A DNA stretch of 37,217 bases from Patescibacteria group bacterium. Lineage in GTDB: Bacteria > Patescibacteriota > Gracilibacteria > UBA1369 > UBA12470. The translations under genes and the position numbers were made by a program. A model generated the notes under the pieces. The model saw only the letters and a program-made list of their open reading frames with translations. It was not told the DNA's origin and did no database searches. Below, one piece after another: positions 20,254 through 29,062 of the stretch. Position 1 is the stretch's first letter. Every line of letters starts with the position of its first letter. The stretch covers positions 1 to 37,217 of the forward strand of contig JAHIUS010000011.1 of the NCBI GenBank assembly GCA_018816885.1, given 5' to 3'.

Positions 20254-21283
20254 AAGACACGAAATTTTCTTAAAACAAACTCTCGTTTTAGCCAAAAAAG
20301 GCCGCCCATACGCCTCCCCTAACCCACTCGTTGGAGCAATTTTAGTCAAAAACGGTAAAGTAATCGGTAGTGGCTATCACAAAGGCTTCGGCAAACCGCA
20401 TGCAGAGGTAGAGGCAATCTCCAAATGCAAAAATCCAAAAGGAACAACGCTATACGTAAACCTCGAGCCCTGCTCACATCACGGCAAAACACCTCCATGC
20501 ACGGATTTAATTATAAAATCAAAAATCAAAGAGGTAGTCTGCGCTACAAACGACCCAAATCCGAAAGTCAAAGGCTTTCAAACCTTAAAAAAACACGGAA
20601 TAAAAATTACGACCGGCGTCTTGGAGCAAGAAGCCAAAGAATTAAACGCACCTTTCTTCAAATACCAAGAAACGGGCCTACCACACATCACCCTGAAAAT
20701 CGCCTCAAGCATCGACTTCAAGATCTGGTCACCAGCCTGCAAGACAATCACATGTCTTCAATCCAGAAAATATGTCCACGTCCTAAGATCACAAGTTGAT
20801 GGTGTTGTCGTTGGAATCAACACAGTTCTCAAAGACAACCCACAACTCACAACCAGACACACAAAAGGCCGCAACCCAACCCGCATAATCTTAGACAGTA
20901 AGCTTAGAATCCCGCTGAAAAGCAAAATCCTCAAAGATTCGAACGTAATAATCTGCACAACTATCAAAAAATCTCCGAAAAAATCCAAACTTGAGAAAAA
21001 AGCAGTGATTCTTACCTTCCCCACTCTGAAAAACCTCAAACCTGTCCTCAAAAAACTTGCATCTCTCGAAAAAATCAATCTCCTCATCGAAGGCGGCCAA
21101 AAACTCAACACCTCTTTCCTAAAACAAGACCTCGCAGACAAAATCCTCCTTTTCATTTCAGATAAGACTCTCGAAAAAAAAGGGCTCCCCGCCATCACAG
21201 AAAATTCACTCAAAAACTATAAATTAGAAAGCATCACAAAGATAAAAAAAGACTCTCTATTGACCATCACAACCAAGGATTGA
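20246..21283 (+). CDS. ribD: Riboflavin biosynthesis deaminase/reductase RibD
   Basis: The deaminase half is intact: SPNPLVGAILVKNGKVIGSGYHKGFGKPHAEVEAI with zinc His, then LEPCSHHGKTPPCTDLI with zinc Cys. The reductase half is recognisable (KYVHVLRSQVDGVVVGINTVLKDNPQLTTR; PTRIILDSKLRIPLKSKIL; INLLIEGGQKLNTSFLKQDLADKILLF). The substrate loop reads SSIDFKIWSPACKTITCLQ where the family has S-L-D-G-K...S-x-W-I-T, so the reductase may be weak or altered. ribE and ribH are not in the window. Lys is very abundant, in line with the A/C-rich coding strand. Confidence 0.93.
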   Translation: MFKRHEIFLKQTLVLAKKGRPYASPNPLVGAILVKNGKVIGSGYHKGFGKPHAEVEAISKCKNPKGTTLYVNLEPCSHHGKTPPCTDLIIKSKIKEVVCATNDPNPKVKGFQTLKKHGIKITTGVLEQEAKELNAPFFKYQETGLPHITLKIASSIDFKIWSPACKTITCLQSRKYVHVLRSQVDGVVVGINTVLKDNPQLTTRHTKGRNPTRIILDSKLRIPLKSKILKDSNVIICTTIKKSPKKSKLEKKAVILTFPTLKNLKPVLKKLASLEKINLLIEGGQKLNTSFLKQDLADKILLFISDKTLEKKGLPAITENSLKNYKLESITKIKKDSLLTITTKD

Positions 21284-21308
21284 ACAACACAGCGCTTTAT
21301 GGTATAAT
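21280..21308 (+). promoter_or_regulatory. Promoter of the translocase-like/phosphatase/queA unit
   Basis: TTGAAC (21280-21285) and TATAAT (21303-21308) are 17 bases apart, and the ATG is 22 bases beyond the -10. The -35 overlaps the ribD stop codon. Confidence 0.7.
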
Positions 21309-21330
21309 AAACTGATATAACTATACCTGA

Positions 21331-23814
21331 ATGCGCCTCTCTCTAATCAGTAAAATCCTAAACATCAGCGAACACGAGTGGCCTCGTGTCATAATTTCAT
21401 GGATTATTACATTCTTCTTGAGGGTAGGATTCATCATCGGATGGACAATCATCATAGCGATGTTCGTTAACAGAATCGGGATCGAGAAACTGCCTATACT
21501 GCTCATCCTGAATGCGCTTCTGGTAATTCTGGGAACATTCATATTTTCAGGCTTGATCGAGAAAGTCAGAAGGGAGATATTAATCATATTCAACATCATC
21601 ATTGCGGCGATATTTCTCCTGTCGGCAAGTGTATTTGTCCTATATTCGAACTGGCTCTTTTTCGGGCTCGTACTGATTGCAGTATCAATCATGCTCGCTC
21701 AACTCAATATCCTGATATCCGTGTTTGTAGAGGAACTTTTTACCCCTTTGGAAAGCCAAAGAACCTTCCCAATAATCGAGTCCTCAGAAACAATCGGACT
21801 TATCGTTGGAGGTATCATTGTTAACTCCCTCGCGCACACCATACCTTCATACAAATTCCTGTATATATGGGTGCTTTTTATAATGCTTGTCATACCGATA
21901 ATTTTAAGTTTTAAAAATCTTGGGACGGAAATACCCTCATTTGAAACCGTAAAAAACGAAGACAAGCCGATAAAAAGAATTTCAGACAACTTTAAAAAGG
22001 CGCAAAAATCACCATTCCTGAAAGGCCTGATAGTTGTAATTATCTTCCAATGGATGTTCATTAACCTGCTCGAATTCCAATATACAAAATCCGTACAACA
22101 AGATGTGTTCCATGAACAAGAACAGACCTTGGTTTACGAGAACCACTCGGGAGACAACCTGAAAATATCACTAATCAATCTTGAAGAAACAAAAGACAAC
22201 TTAATGAGTACAGCATTCCATTCTCCGACCGCACAAAGGATAGAAGCCCAAAACATGCAAGACATGGAGGACACCCTTGCAGCCAAACTCGGACTTCTTC
22301 AGATATTTTTCGGTGTAGCGAGCTTATTCATGCAGATTTTCATATCCAGCCGCATCCTGAGAGGACTCGGAATAATAAAAAGCATGTCCATCCATCCTCT
22401 AGTCGCAGTCGTAAATATTTCCGGTATGATCCTCAGATTCAATATGTTTTCAGCGGCGATCGCCAAAGGTGCCGCAGAGATGACCGGAGTGCTTTTTCAA
22501 AACGCATACCACTCATCATATTATGTTTTCGGAGAAAACATGAGAGACCAAATGAAGGAGCTTCTTGAAGGGATAATCAAGCCTATGGGAGCGATCCTGG
22601 GTATGAGTATCATCATCCTTTTGGAGAACTTTTTATTCGGAAAACATCTGACACTTTCAATCAATATAATCTTGATTGCAATCGCCGTTTTGAGCGCGAT
22701 AATGATTTTTAACCTTCAAGACAAATACACTAATCAGTCGGAGAAAAATATGGAGAAAGGGAACAGCAACCATACCAGATTAAACGCAATAGAAATTTTG
22801 GGACAAAAAGGACACAAAATCGACTACCATCAGCTCGTAAAAATCGTCCTTCGGAAAACCGAAAGCGAAGAAGTGAAACTGAAAATCGTAGAAACCTTCA
22901 AGCAGCTCAAGGATCCCGAAACCATACCTCACTTAATAACCTGCCTGCAATCCGACAACTCGGACATAAGGTTAGTGGCAATCGAAGCTCTGGGGACATT
23001 CAAAAATTTAGACAAGCAATTTTTTGATTCGGCATTCGGTCAATTCAGAATAAAGAATAACCTGCAAAAGCTGTTTGAAGAGGAAGAAGACGAAGAAATA
23101 AGATCCGCAATTATCAATGTTCTTTCAAAATTAAACCCTGGGGATATCGTCCCGTTCCTGCTGCACAAAATGAAATCAAAAGATGAAAAAATCGTCGCCG
23201 ACTGTGTATACATTTGCGGGAAATTCAAAGACCAAAACTCCATCCATTATCTTGAAGATTACTTGGACAACAAGAATCCAAATATCCGAGCAAACGCAAT
23301 TATAGCCATGTGGCAATTTAAAAAATTAAGAACAAAACTAAACCATTATCTGGATCAACTGCTTGAAAGCAATAAGGAAGATAATATCACGGCTGGTATC
23401 TTTGCAATAGGAGAATTGAATTTAAAAGAAAGAAGGAAATATCTGCTTAAACTTCTGCCGGACAAAAATCCGGAAGTAATATTCGCAGCGGGAAAACTAT
23501 CGGAACCTTCAGCGATAACTCCACTGCTCGAATACATAATGAAAAACACAAACGACTGGAAAACTATAAACAAACAACTGAACAAGCTGCCGAGAAAATT
23601 TCAAAAAGACCTATACCAATATCTTCATCATGAAGTTTCTCACTTGATTCATAAAACACTAAAAGCAAACAGCCATCTGACACCAGGAGAGTTCCCAGAT
23701 GAAGTTCTTTCGGAATTAACGAACCTCTACGATATCATTCATGAATCAAAAACAAAGGAAGATATAGAAAAACTTTTAAGAAAAAAACAAGCAGAATGCT
23801 CAGAAGAAGCCTAA
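21331..23814 (+). CDS. ATP/ADP translocase-like (MFS-type) membrane protein with C-terminal HEAT repeats
   Basis: Residues about 1-460 carry some 10-12 membrane segments, first ISWIITFFLRVGFIIGWTIIIAM, last ILIAIAVLSAIMIFNLQDKY. They include a hydrophilic insert near 250-310 and the charged EELFTPLESQRTFPIIESSETIGLIVGG loop. The order resembles nucleotide translocase/MFS-like proteins. Residues about 480-720 are HEAT-type repeats: VKLKIVETFKQLKDPETIPHLITCLQSDNSDIRLVAIEALG and IRANAIIAMWQFKKL, each pairing a helix with a PEEIPLL-like turn. Helix-rich residues close the protein. Nucleotide transport, or a signalling receptor built on the transporter fold, are both possible; the substrate is unknown. 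Its last 19 bases overlap the phosphatase gene, suggesting coupled translation. Confidence 0.75.
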   Translation: MRLSLISKILNISEHEWPRVIISWIITFFLRVGFIIGWTIIIAMFVNRIGIEKLPILLILNALLVILGTFIFSGLIEKVRREILIIFNIIIAAIFLLSASVFVLYSNWLFFGLVLIAVSIMLAQLNILISVFVEELFTPLESQRTFPIIESSETIGLIVGGIIVNSLAHTIPSYKFLYIWVLFIMLVIPIILSFKNLGTEIPSFETVKNEDKPIKRISDNFKKAQKSPFLKGLIVVIIFQWMFINLLEFQYTKSVQQDVFHEQEQTLVYENHSGDNLKISLINLEETKDNLMSTAFHSPTAQRIEAQNMQDMEDTLAAKLGLLQIFFGVASLFMQIFISSRILRGLGIIKSMSIHPLVAVVNISGMILRFNMFSAAIAKGAAEMTGVLFQNAYHSSYYVFGENMRDQMKELLEGIIKPMGAILGMSIIILLENFLFGKHLTLSINIILIAIAVLSAIMIFNLQDKYTNQSEKNMEKGNSNHTRLNAIEILGQKGHKIDYHQLVKIVLRKTESEEVKLKIVETFKQLKDPETIPHLITCLQSDNSDIRLVAIEALGTFKNLDKQFFDSAFGQFRIKNNLQKLFEEEEDEEIRSAIINVLSKLNPGDIVPFLLHKMKSKDEKIVADCVYICGKFKDQNSIHYLEDYLDNKNPNIRANAIIAMWQFKKLRTKLNHYLDQLLESNKEDNITAGIFAIGELNLKERRKYLLKLLPDKNPEVIFAAGKLSEPSAITPLLEYIMKNTNDWKTINKQLNKLPRKFQKDLYQYLHHEVSHLIHKTLKANSHLTPGEFPDEVLSELTNLYDIIHESKTKEDIEKLLRKKQAECSEEA

Positions 23815-24962
23815 AACTCAAGCTCATATTTTACGAACTGTTGCTGCTGATAATAATAGCAGGAATGTACTCAGTCCTTCCATATTCGGAATACCTGCCT
23901 TACACAGGATTATTGTTCTTTTTCCTAGGATCTATCTGGATAGCTTACATCACAATCCACAAACCTCTGAGGAAAATTTTAACAGAAATGAAATTACTGA
24001 TAACAGGTAAAAAGTTCCGCAGAATCTACACCGACAGAGTCGACGAAGTAGGCGTACTGGCACACTTCTTCAACGAAATAACCGCAAGCTTGGAAAGCAT
24101 CGGCAAAAAGCTTGAAGAACACAGAAGAATCTCCGGCGAACTAAACCTCGCAAAAAAAATCCAAAGCGACCTTCTGCCGAAAGAAACGCCGAACATCCCT
24201 TACCTGGAAATAACCGCAAAAACAAAATCCGCGGTGGAAATAGGAGGAGACAGTTTCGACTTCCTCCCTCAAGAAAAACAAACATACTTCTACATCGGAG
24301 ATGTAACAGGCCACGGGATTCCAGCAGGACTCGTAATGATCATGGTAGACACATTGGTAACAACCTTCGCCTCAATGACCGATAACTGCCGAGATCTGCT
24401 TGTAAATGTAAACAAATTCCTAAAACCCCGACTGCAACCAAACATGTTCATGACAATGCTCATGGCAAGATGGCAGCATGAAGAGAAAAAAATGTACTTT
24501 TCGGGAGCGGGACACGAATATCTACTGCATTACCACACAGATACCGGCACATGTGAATCGATAAAAGGAGGCGGCATCGCACTTGGGATGATCCCCGATG
24601 CAAGCAAGCTTATTCAGGAAACAGAATTAGACTTTAAGGAAGGAGATTTCTTGATTCTTTATACCGACGGAATAATTGAAGGAAAAAACTTAAACGGAGA
24701 ACAGTTCGGACTCGATAGACTTGTAAAAACTGTCGAAGAAAACGCAGGAAAAGCAATATCAACAAAAGACCTCTTCTCTGCAATAGCAAAAGAAGCGACA
24801 ATATTTTTCGAAGATCATATTCAAGAAGACGACATGAGTTTGATCGTCGCAATGCACAAAAAAGAAGAAGCGACAACAGAGAAAGAAACAACATCATGGG
24901 AGAACAACTTGCCTGAAGAAGAAAAACAGGATATCAAAGATACTGGAATTGCCAGTAAGTAA
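23796..24962 (+). CDS. Membrane-bound SpoIIE/RsbU-type serine phosphatase (PP2C-like)
   Basis: Two N-terminal membrane segments (residues about 9-55) are followed by a HAMP-like linker (HKPLRKILTEMKLLITGKKFRRIYTDRVDEVGVLAHFFNEIT) and a coiled-coil stretch. The SpoIIE phosphatase domain then has the metal-binding aspartates AVEIGGDSFDF, YIGDVTGHGIPAGLVM, LYTDGIIEGKN and EDDMSLIVA. A Glu/Thr-rich tail ends the protein. Such enzymes dephosphorylate STAS antagonists. The STAS gene at 15.4 kb is a likely substrate by inference. The two short TMs have almost no sensor loop between them, so the partner sensor may be the membrane protein encoded just upstream. Confidence 0.9.
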   Translation: MLRRSLKLKLIFYELLLLIIIAGMYSVLPYSEYLPYTGLLFFFLGSIWIAYITIHKPLRKILTEMKLLITGKKFRRIYTDRVDEVGVLAHFFNEITASLESIGKKLEEHRRISGELNLAKKIQSDLLPKETPNIPYLEITAKTKSAVEIGGDSFDFLPQEKQTYFYIGDVTGHGIPAGLVMIMVDTLVTTFASMTDNCRDLLVNVNKFLKPRLQPNMFMTMLMARWQHEEKKMYFSGAGHEYLLHYHTDTGTCESIKGGGIALGMIPDASKLIQETELDFKEGDFLILYTDGIIEGKNLNGEQFGLDRLVKTVEENAGKAISTKDLFSAIAKEATIFFEDHIQEDDMSLIVAMHKKEEATTEKETTSWENNLPEEEKQDIKDTGIASK

Positions 24963-24968
24963 TTTGCC

Positions 24969-25964
24969 ATGTTTGTTTCTGATTTTGATTATGATTTGCC
25001 GCAAGAACTAATCGCGAAAGAGCCTCTAATCCCAAGAGATACTTCAAGATTGATGATTGTTGACCGCAACAGCGATCAAATTTTACATAAAAAATTCTCG
25101 GATCTCCCGGAAATCCTCCCAAAAAACTGCGTGCTCGTATTCAACGACTCAAAAGTCCTAAAAGCCAAGCTCAAAGGAAACATCGCCGAAATACTCCTCA
25201 CGAAAGAAATAGAAAAAAACACCTGGGAATGCCTCGGCAAACCCGGGAAAAAACTGAAAATCGGCACAAAAATCAAATTCGGGCCGGACTTGGAAGGAAA
25301 AGTCATGGAAATAAATGAAGACGGCAGCCGAATAATAAAATTTACCGAAGACCTTGAAGAAAAACTCGAAGAAATCGGACAAACTCCCCTCCCCCCATAC
25401 CTAAAAGGCTCGAAAGCAAAAGATGAGCAGTATCAAACAATCTACGCTCGCGAAAAAGGCTCGGTAGCCGCCCCCACAGCCGGCCTCCACTTCACGGAAG
25501 ACATATTCCAAAAACTCTCCGAAAAAGGCATAAAAACGGCCTTTGTGACGCTCCACGTCGGCCGGGGAACATTCGAACCCGTCAAGTCCGATCAAATCGA
25601 AGACCACACAATGCATTCCGAATGGTTCACCATATCTCCGGAAACCGCTGCCATGTTGAATGAGGCAAAAAAACAAGGCAAAAAAATTGTCTCAGTCGGG
25701 ACAACCACAACCCGCGTCCTTGAATCCTGCACTACCAATGGAATGATCAAGCCACAATCAGCAGAAACCGACATTTTCATCTATCCGGGCTACAAATGGC
25801 AATTCATCGACCACCTGCTAACCAACTTTCACCTCCCAAAAAGCACTCTACTCATGCTAATTTCAGCTTTGGCCGGAAAAGAACTGATCGATCGTGCATA
25901 CAAAGAAGCGATTGAAGAGAAATATAGATTCTTTAGCTTCGGGGACTCGATGTTGATAATATGA
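24969..25964 (+). CDS. queA: S-adenosylmethionine:tRNA ribosyltransferase-isomerase
   Basis: QueA transfers and rearranges the ribose of SAM onto 7-aminomethyl-7-deazaguanine at tRNA position 34 on the way to queuosine. Characteristic segments are FDYDLPQELIAKEPLIPRDTSRLMIVDR, VFNDSKVLKAKL, GQTPLPPYLKG, YQTIYAREKGSVAAPTAGLHFTEDI, VTLHVGRGTFEPVKSDQIEDHTMHSEWF, VGTTTTRVLES and LTNFHLPKSTLLMLISALAG. At 331 residues it is near normal length. It starts 6 bases after the phosphatase gene. Confidence 0.97.
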   Translation: MFVSDFDYDLPQELIAKEPLIPRDTSRLMIVDRNSDQILHKKFSDLPEILPKNCVLVFNDSKVLKAKLKGNIAEILLTKEIEKNTWECLGKPGKKLKIGTKIKFGPDLEGKVMEINEDGSRIIKFTEDLEEKLEEIGQTPLPPYLKGSKAKDEQYQTIYAREKGSVAAPTAGLHFTEDIFQKLSEKGIKTAFVTLHVGRGTFEPVKSDQIEDHTMHSEWFTISPETAAMLNEAKKQGKKIVSVGTTTTRVLESCTTNGMIKPQSAETDIFIYPGYKWQFIDHLLTNFHLPKSTLLMLISALAGKELIDRAYKEAIEEKYRFFSFGDSMLII

Positions 25965-26018
25965 AAAGATTCAGCTAAAACTATGTGGCATAACAAACAA
26001 TTCAATTAAAAAACATTT

Positions 26019-26207
26019 ATGCCTGAACAAATACAATTTCCAGATCCAAGTGATATCGAAAAACCTCCAATATTAAGAGTATTAGATACGTTAGAGAGAT
26101 TGACAATACCAGAACTTCAGAAAATAGTAGAAAACTGTCCTCCAGTAGCCGCGCAACTCGCACTTGCAAGATTAAAAACAATTGCAGCATTATCAAAAGA
26201 AGTTTGA
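26019..26207 (+). CDS. Uncharacterised small protein, 62 residues
   Basis: A short soluble, mainly helical protein (MPEQIQFPDPSDIEKPPILRV..., ending LALARLKTIAALSKEV). Frame, codon use and the ATG placement suggest a true gene, though length allows chance. No family is recognised. It stops inside a 13-base palindrome and is 31 bases upstream of the DUF192 lipoprotein gene. Confidence 0.5.
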   Translation: MPEQIQFPDPSDIEKPPILRVLDTLERLTIPELQKIVENCPPVAAQLALARLKTIAALSKEV

Positions 26208-26217
26208 ATCAGATTCA
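26205..26217. promoter_or_regulatory. Palindrome TGAATC-A-GATTCA
   Basis: A perfect 6+1+6 inverted repeat covers the stop codon of the small gene and lies 22 bases before the DUF192 lipoprotein ATG. It may be an operator, but there is no supporting copy in the window. Confidence 0.3.
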
Positions 26218-26238
26218 CACAAAGATCATTTTCAAAAC

Positions 26239-26652
26239 ATGAAAAAACTCCTCCCAATTCTGCTCCTTCTCCTAACTGCCTGCACCAACCAACCCCAAGC
26301 CTGCTTCGAAAACACCTGCCTTGACCTGGAAATCGCAGAAACAACCGAACAAAAACAGATAGGCCTCATGAACAGAGAATCACTCCCGGAAAACTCCGGA
26401 ATGCTCTTCTCATACGAAGAAGAAGGATATTACTCCTTTTGGATGAAAAACACCTTAATCCCGCTCGACATGATCTGGCTGGATGAAGACCTGGAAGTAG
26501 TCCACATCGAACACGCAACCCCGTGCCAAACAGAAGAGTGCCCATCTTACACCTCTCCCCTCCCCTCCAAGTACATCTTGGAAACAAATATAGATTTTAC
26601 AGAAGAAAACCAAACAAAAATCGGTGACCAGTTTCTGATTTCTGATTTCTAA
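26239..26652 (+). CDS. DUF192 lipoprotein
   Basis: The chosen ATG gives MKKLLPILLLLLTAC, a lipoprotein signal with Leu-Thr-Ala-Cys lipobox; an upstream in-frame Met would add 19 unlikely residues. The remainder is the DUF192 domain: KQIGLMNRESLPENSGMLFSYEEEGYYSFWMKNTLIPLDMIWLDEDLEVVHIEHATPC. An extra Cys pair (TPCQTEEC) is present. The biochemical role of DUF192 is not known. It is 137 residues. The final residues (FLISDF) and stop are inside an ATTTCTG-type repeat. It is convergent with the ATP-grasp gene, 13 bases apart. Confidence 0.9.
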   Translation: MKKLLPILLLLLTACTNQPQACFENTCLDLEIAETTEQKQIGLMNRESLPENSGMLFSYEEEGYYSFWMKNTLIPLDMIWLDEDLEVVHIEHATPCQTEECPSYTSPLPSKYILETNIDFTEENQTKIGDQFLISDF

Positions 26653-26660
26653 TTTCTGAC
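26630..26660 (+). repeat. TTTCTGA-type tandem repeat across the DUF192 stop codon
   Basis: Four imperfect copies (TTTCTGA, TTTCTGA, TTTCTAA, TTTCTGA) run through the last codons and stop of the lipoprotein gene into the convergent gap. Change in copy number would alter the C-terminus. Confidence 0.65.
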
Positions 26661-26665
26661 TTCTT

Positions 26666-29029
26666 TCACATCCACTCCGGCAAAATTTTAGGTTCTACTA
26701 AATTAGGGATCTGCTTAATAAGTTCAAGATCCCTCAAATTCAATTTCCCCACATACAAATCTCGAATATTTCCATTCTTCGATTCAAATTCCAAAATATC
26801 CTGATACCCTTTAAAATAAACATAATCCTTAGTAAAAGCACCTTTCGCAGAAGTATCCTCCATCCCTCTTTTCACCTTAACCGCTACCCGGAAAGCCCGT
26901 TCAAAAGAAAAGCCCATATCCTGCCCTATCTCGACAAGTTCCGCAAAACTCTTCTCAAATCCGGCATCAACGATAACAACAGATAAAGCAGGCCAATAGT
27001 TCTTCTCAACATCCTTATCGGAAACAAGCATCTGATTCCTAACAGCAAGCCCTTCCTGCGTCTCAAGATAACCGGCAAGTCCGTAATTAAAGATCTTGTA
27101 AGGCTGCTGCTTGCCGTTTTCGGCAGTCAAAATATGGGTTTCTATCTCATGAGCAACGAGCATTTTGAGTCTTTCCTCAGTGAACCTTGATCCTTCCCTG
27201 ACAAAAAGCACACCTTTCTTCCCAGCCATACAGTCCGCAACCATCGACTCCTTAATTTTAACCTTCCAATCTTCAAGGGAGTATTTCTTGAAAACCTCCT
27301 CAAACCTCTTCCCGGCCTCAATATGATCAATACTTAAATCTTCATAAGGAAATTTATCGGGCTTAGATTCAATTTTCTCACGCGCCAATTTAATCAAATC
27401 CGAATCGGGACGACCAAAAAGCTCAACAGACTTTTCGGAAAAAGATTCCGTGCCAACATGCTCAACAAGAGACAGTTTTTTCAAAATCTCACTCTTTTTA
27501 GCATCAAAAATCTTACCCAAAGGAGAATCATCACACTTGATTTTCTTAAGTTTTTCTCGGAGCCGAAAAGGATCAAACCTCATCTCGGGATAAGTAAACT
27601 GCGGATTATATTTGCTGTTTTTAACAAACTCAGCCCTCTCGTCATTAAGATTAAGCGGCCTCAAGTGATAAAGAAGTTTAATCTGCCTATCAATATCATA
27701 AAGCTCTTTGTCTATCTGAGAATAATTAATTTTAGACTTTTCCTTCTCATCCCGAAAATCACCTTTAATTGTTGGTATTTTTAAATTCGTTTTCATCTTT
27801 TTTGAAGGATCGATGAGAAAAGGTGTTAGATCCCTCTTGCCGATTATCAACTTATAATCACGCTTGGAAAGATCCTCCAAGCTAACAAGAGTCTGAATAC
27901 GAACATTGGACATGGAAAATTTTAATTTCAATCTATCCCCTTCCAACGGCTCATCCACACCCAAAAGCCCTAATTCTTTAGCAAAATCTTGATCTATAAT
28001 ACTTCCCTCAACAACCGGATTAACAGAAGCCAAAACCTTTTTTACCCCATATTTCGAAATAATATCAACAACCTCCTTTTCTCCAACAACACATTTCCCT
28101 GAAACACTGGCAATGTCCTTCTCGACCTTATGCCCGAACATATCCTGAGCAATCCTAACCCCTTTCTCAGGGGTTGGAACTTTAACACCCTTAATCTGCT
28201 CCAAACGCTTCCTGAGAGGCGCCAAATTTGCAATCTGCACACCAAGCCCAGCCCTGGCGTTAACCTCAAGAAGAACAGGCCCGCCACTTTTATCAATAGC
28301 AATATCAACAGCCAAATATCCAAGATTGGTAATCAGCTGTACCTTGGAAGAAATGAGCAAAATCTCATCCCAATAAGGGATTTCGAAACCTCGAAGACCC
28401 TCGGGCCCCTGAACAATCTTGTTGTTTTCAAGAACATTTGTAACAACACCTTTCGCAATATCAATACCGGCAGCCATAGCACCAAGATGAAGATTCGCCT
28501 TCCCATCAGAAGAAACAGTAGGAAGCCTGAGCATCGCCATAACAGGAATAAGATTATGTACGACAACCCTGATATCAGGAAGACCTTTGTAAGCATATTT
28601 CGCTATTTTATTATCACATACAATGAGCTGTTCAAAAAAAGCCATATCCGAAGTACCTGTAATCGAAAAACGACCATCCAAAATCTCCTGGATATGATCT
28701 TTCATCTGCTCTATGGAAATATCTTTACCGGAAGATTTCAAAAAAGAGGAGTCCTTAGCCCGACCAATAATAGGGATAATCCCCTCCCCTCCATATCCGC
28801 AGTTAGGCTTAAGAACAAAATTGCTTGGCAAAGTATTAAAATCAAACTTCTCAAGCTCCTCTCCATTCCTGATAACCCCATGCAAACGCGGCACAGGGAT
28901 ACCTCTCGCGGACAAGAAATGCTTACTCTTGAGTTTGCTGTCGGCAAGTTTAATAGCTTTGCGCCTATTATACGGCCTTATATAAAGTAAATTTCGTGCG
29001 TTGATCCCTAATATTCCTTTTGAGAGCAT
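26666..29029 (-). CDS. ATP-grasp ligase - retropepsin-like - DUF1704 metallopeptidase fusion
   Basis: Residues about 1-285 are a RimK-related ATP-grasp domain. It begins MLSKGILGINARNLLYIRPYN and KLADSKLKSKHFL, as in the alpha-L-glutamate ligase-related family (TIGR02291). FVLKPNCGYGGEGI is the ATP loop and LLEVNARAGLGVQIAN (Glu255, Asn257) the metal site. Residues about 305-412 resemble the RimK-associated retropepsin-like family (KRDYKLIIGKRDLTPFLIDPSKK). The D-T/S-G active site is replaced by a VNPVVEGS segment, so it looks inactive. Residues about 440-787 are a DUF1704/QEGLA metallopeptidase, related to eukaryotic MATCAP tubulin carboxypeptidases, with HEIETH at 627-632 and TQEGLA including Glu659. 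One protein thus holds a possible amino-acid ligase and a possible carboxypeptidase. The substrate is unknown. Transcription is in the direction of the PKD/7TM gene upstream. Confidence 0.85.
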   Translation of the reverse strand: MLSKGILGINARNLLYIRPYNRRKAIKLADSKLKSKHFLSARGIPVPRLHGVIRNGEELEKFDFNTLPSNFVLKPNCGYGGEGIIPIIGRAKDSSFLKSSGKDISIEQMKDHIQEILDGRFSITGTSDMAFFEQLIVCDNKIAKYAYKGLPDIRVVVHNLIPVMAMLRLPTVSSDGKANLHLGAMAAGIDIAKGVVTNVLENNKIVQGPEGLRGFEIPYWDEILLISSKVQLITNLGYLAVDIAIDKSGGPVLLEVNARAGLGVQIANLAPLRKRLEQIKGVKVPTPEKGVRIAQDMFGHKVEKDIASVSGKCVVGEKEVVDIISKYGVKKVLASVNPVVEGSIIDQDFAKELGLLGVDEPLEGDRLKLKFSMSNVRIQTLVSLEDLSKRDYKLIIGKRDLTPFLIDPSKKMKTNLKIPTIKGDFRDEKEKSKINYSQIDKELYDIDRQIKLLYHLRPLNLNDERAEFVKNSKYNPQFTYPEMRFDPFRLREKLKKIKCDDSPLGKIFDAKKSEILKKLSLVEHVGTESFSEKSVELFGRPDSDLIKLAREKIESKPDKFPYEDLSIDHIEAGKRFEEVFKKYSLEDWKVKIKESMVADCMAGKKGVLFVREGSRFTEERLKMLVAHEIETHILTAENGKQQPYKIFNYGLAGYLETQEGLAVRNQMLVSDKDVEKNYWPALSVVIVDAGFEKSFAELVEIGQDMGFSFERAFRVAVKVKRGMEDTSAKGAFTKDYVYFKGYQDILEFESKNGNIRDLYVGKLNLRDLELIKQIPNLVEPKILPEWM

Positions 29030-29030
29030 G

Positions 29031-29062
29031 TATTATGTATTAAGTAGCAGGTATTATGTATT
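29031..29062 (-). repeat. Left repeat flanking the four-helix-bundle gene
   Basis: The plus strand reads TATTATGTATT, then AAGTAGCAGG, then TATTATGTATT again (21-base period). On the minus strand it contains TACCTGCTACTTAATAC, which matches the repeat at 5378-5405 and, in inverted orientation, the TACTTGC repeat at 29424-29450. Confidence 0.6.

Noticed and set aside
28130..28990. 286-codon plus-strand open frame inside the ATP-grasp fusion
   Set aside because: Opposite to clear ATP-grasp motifs; no domain or signal of its own.
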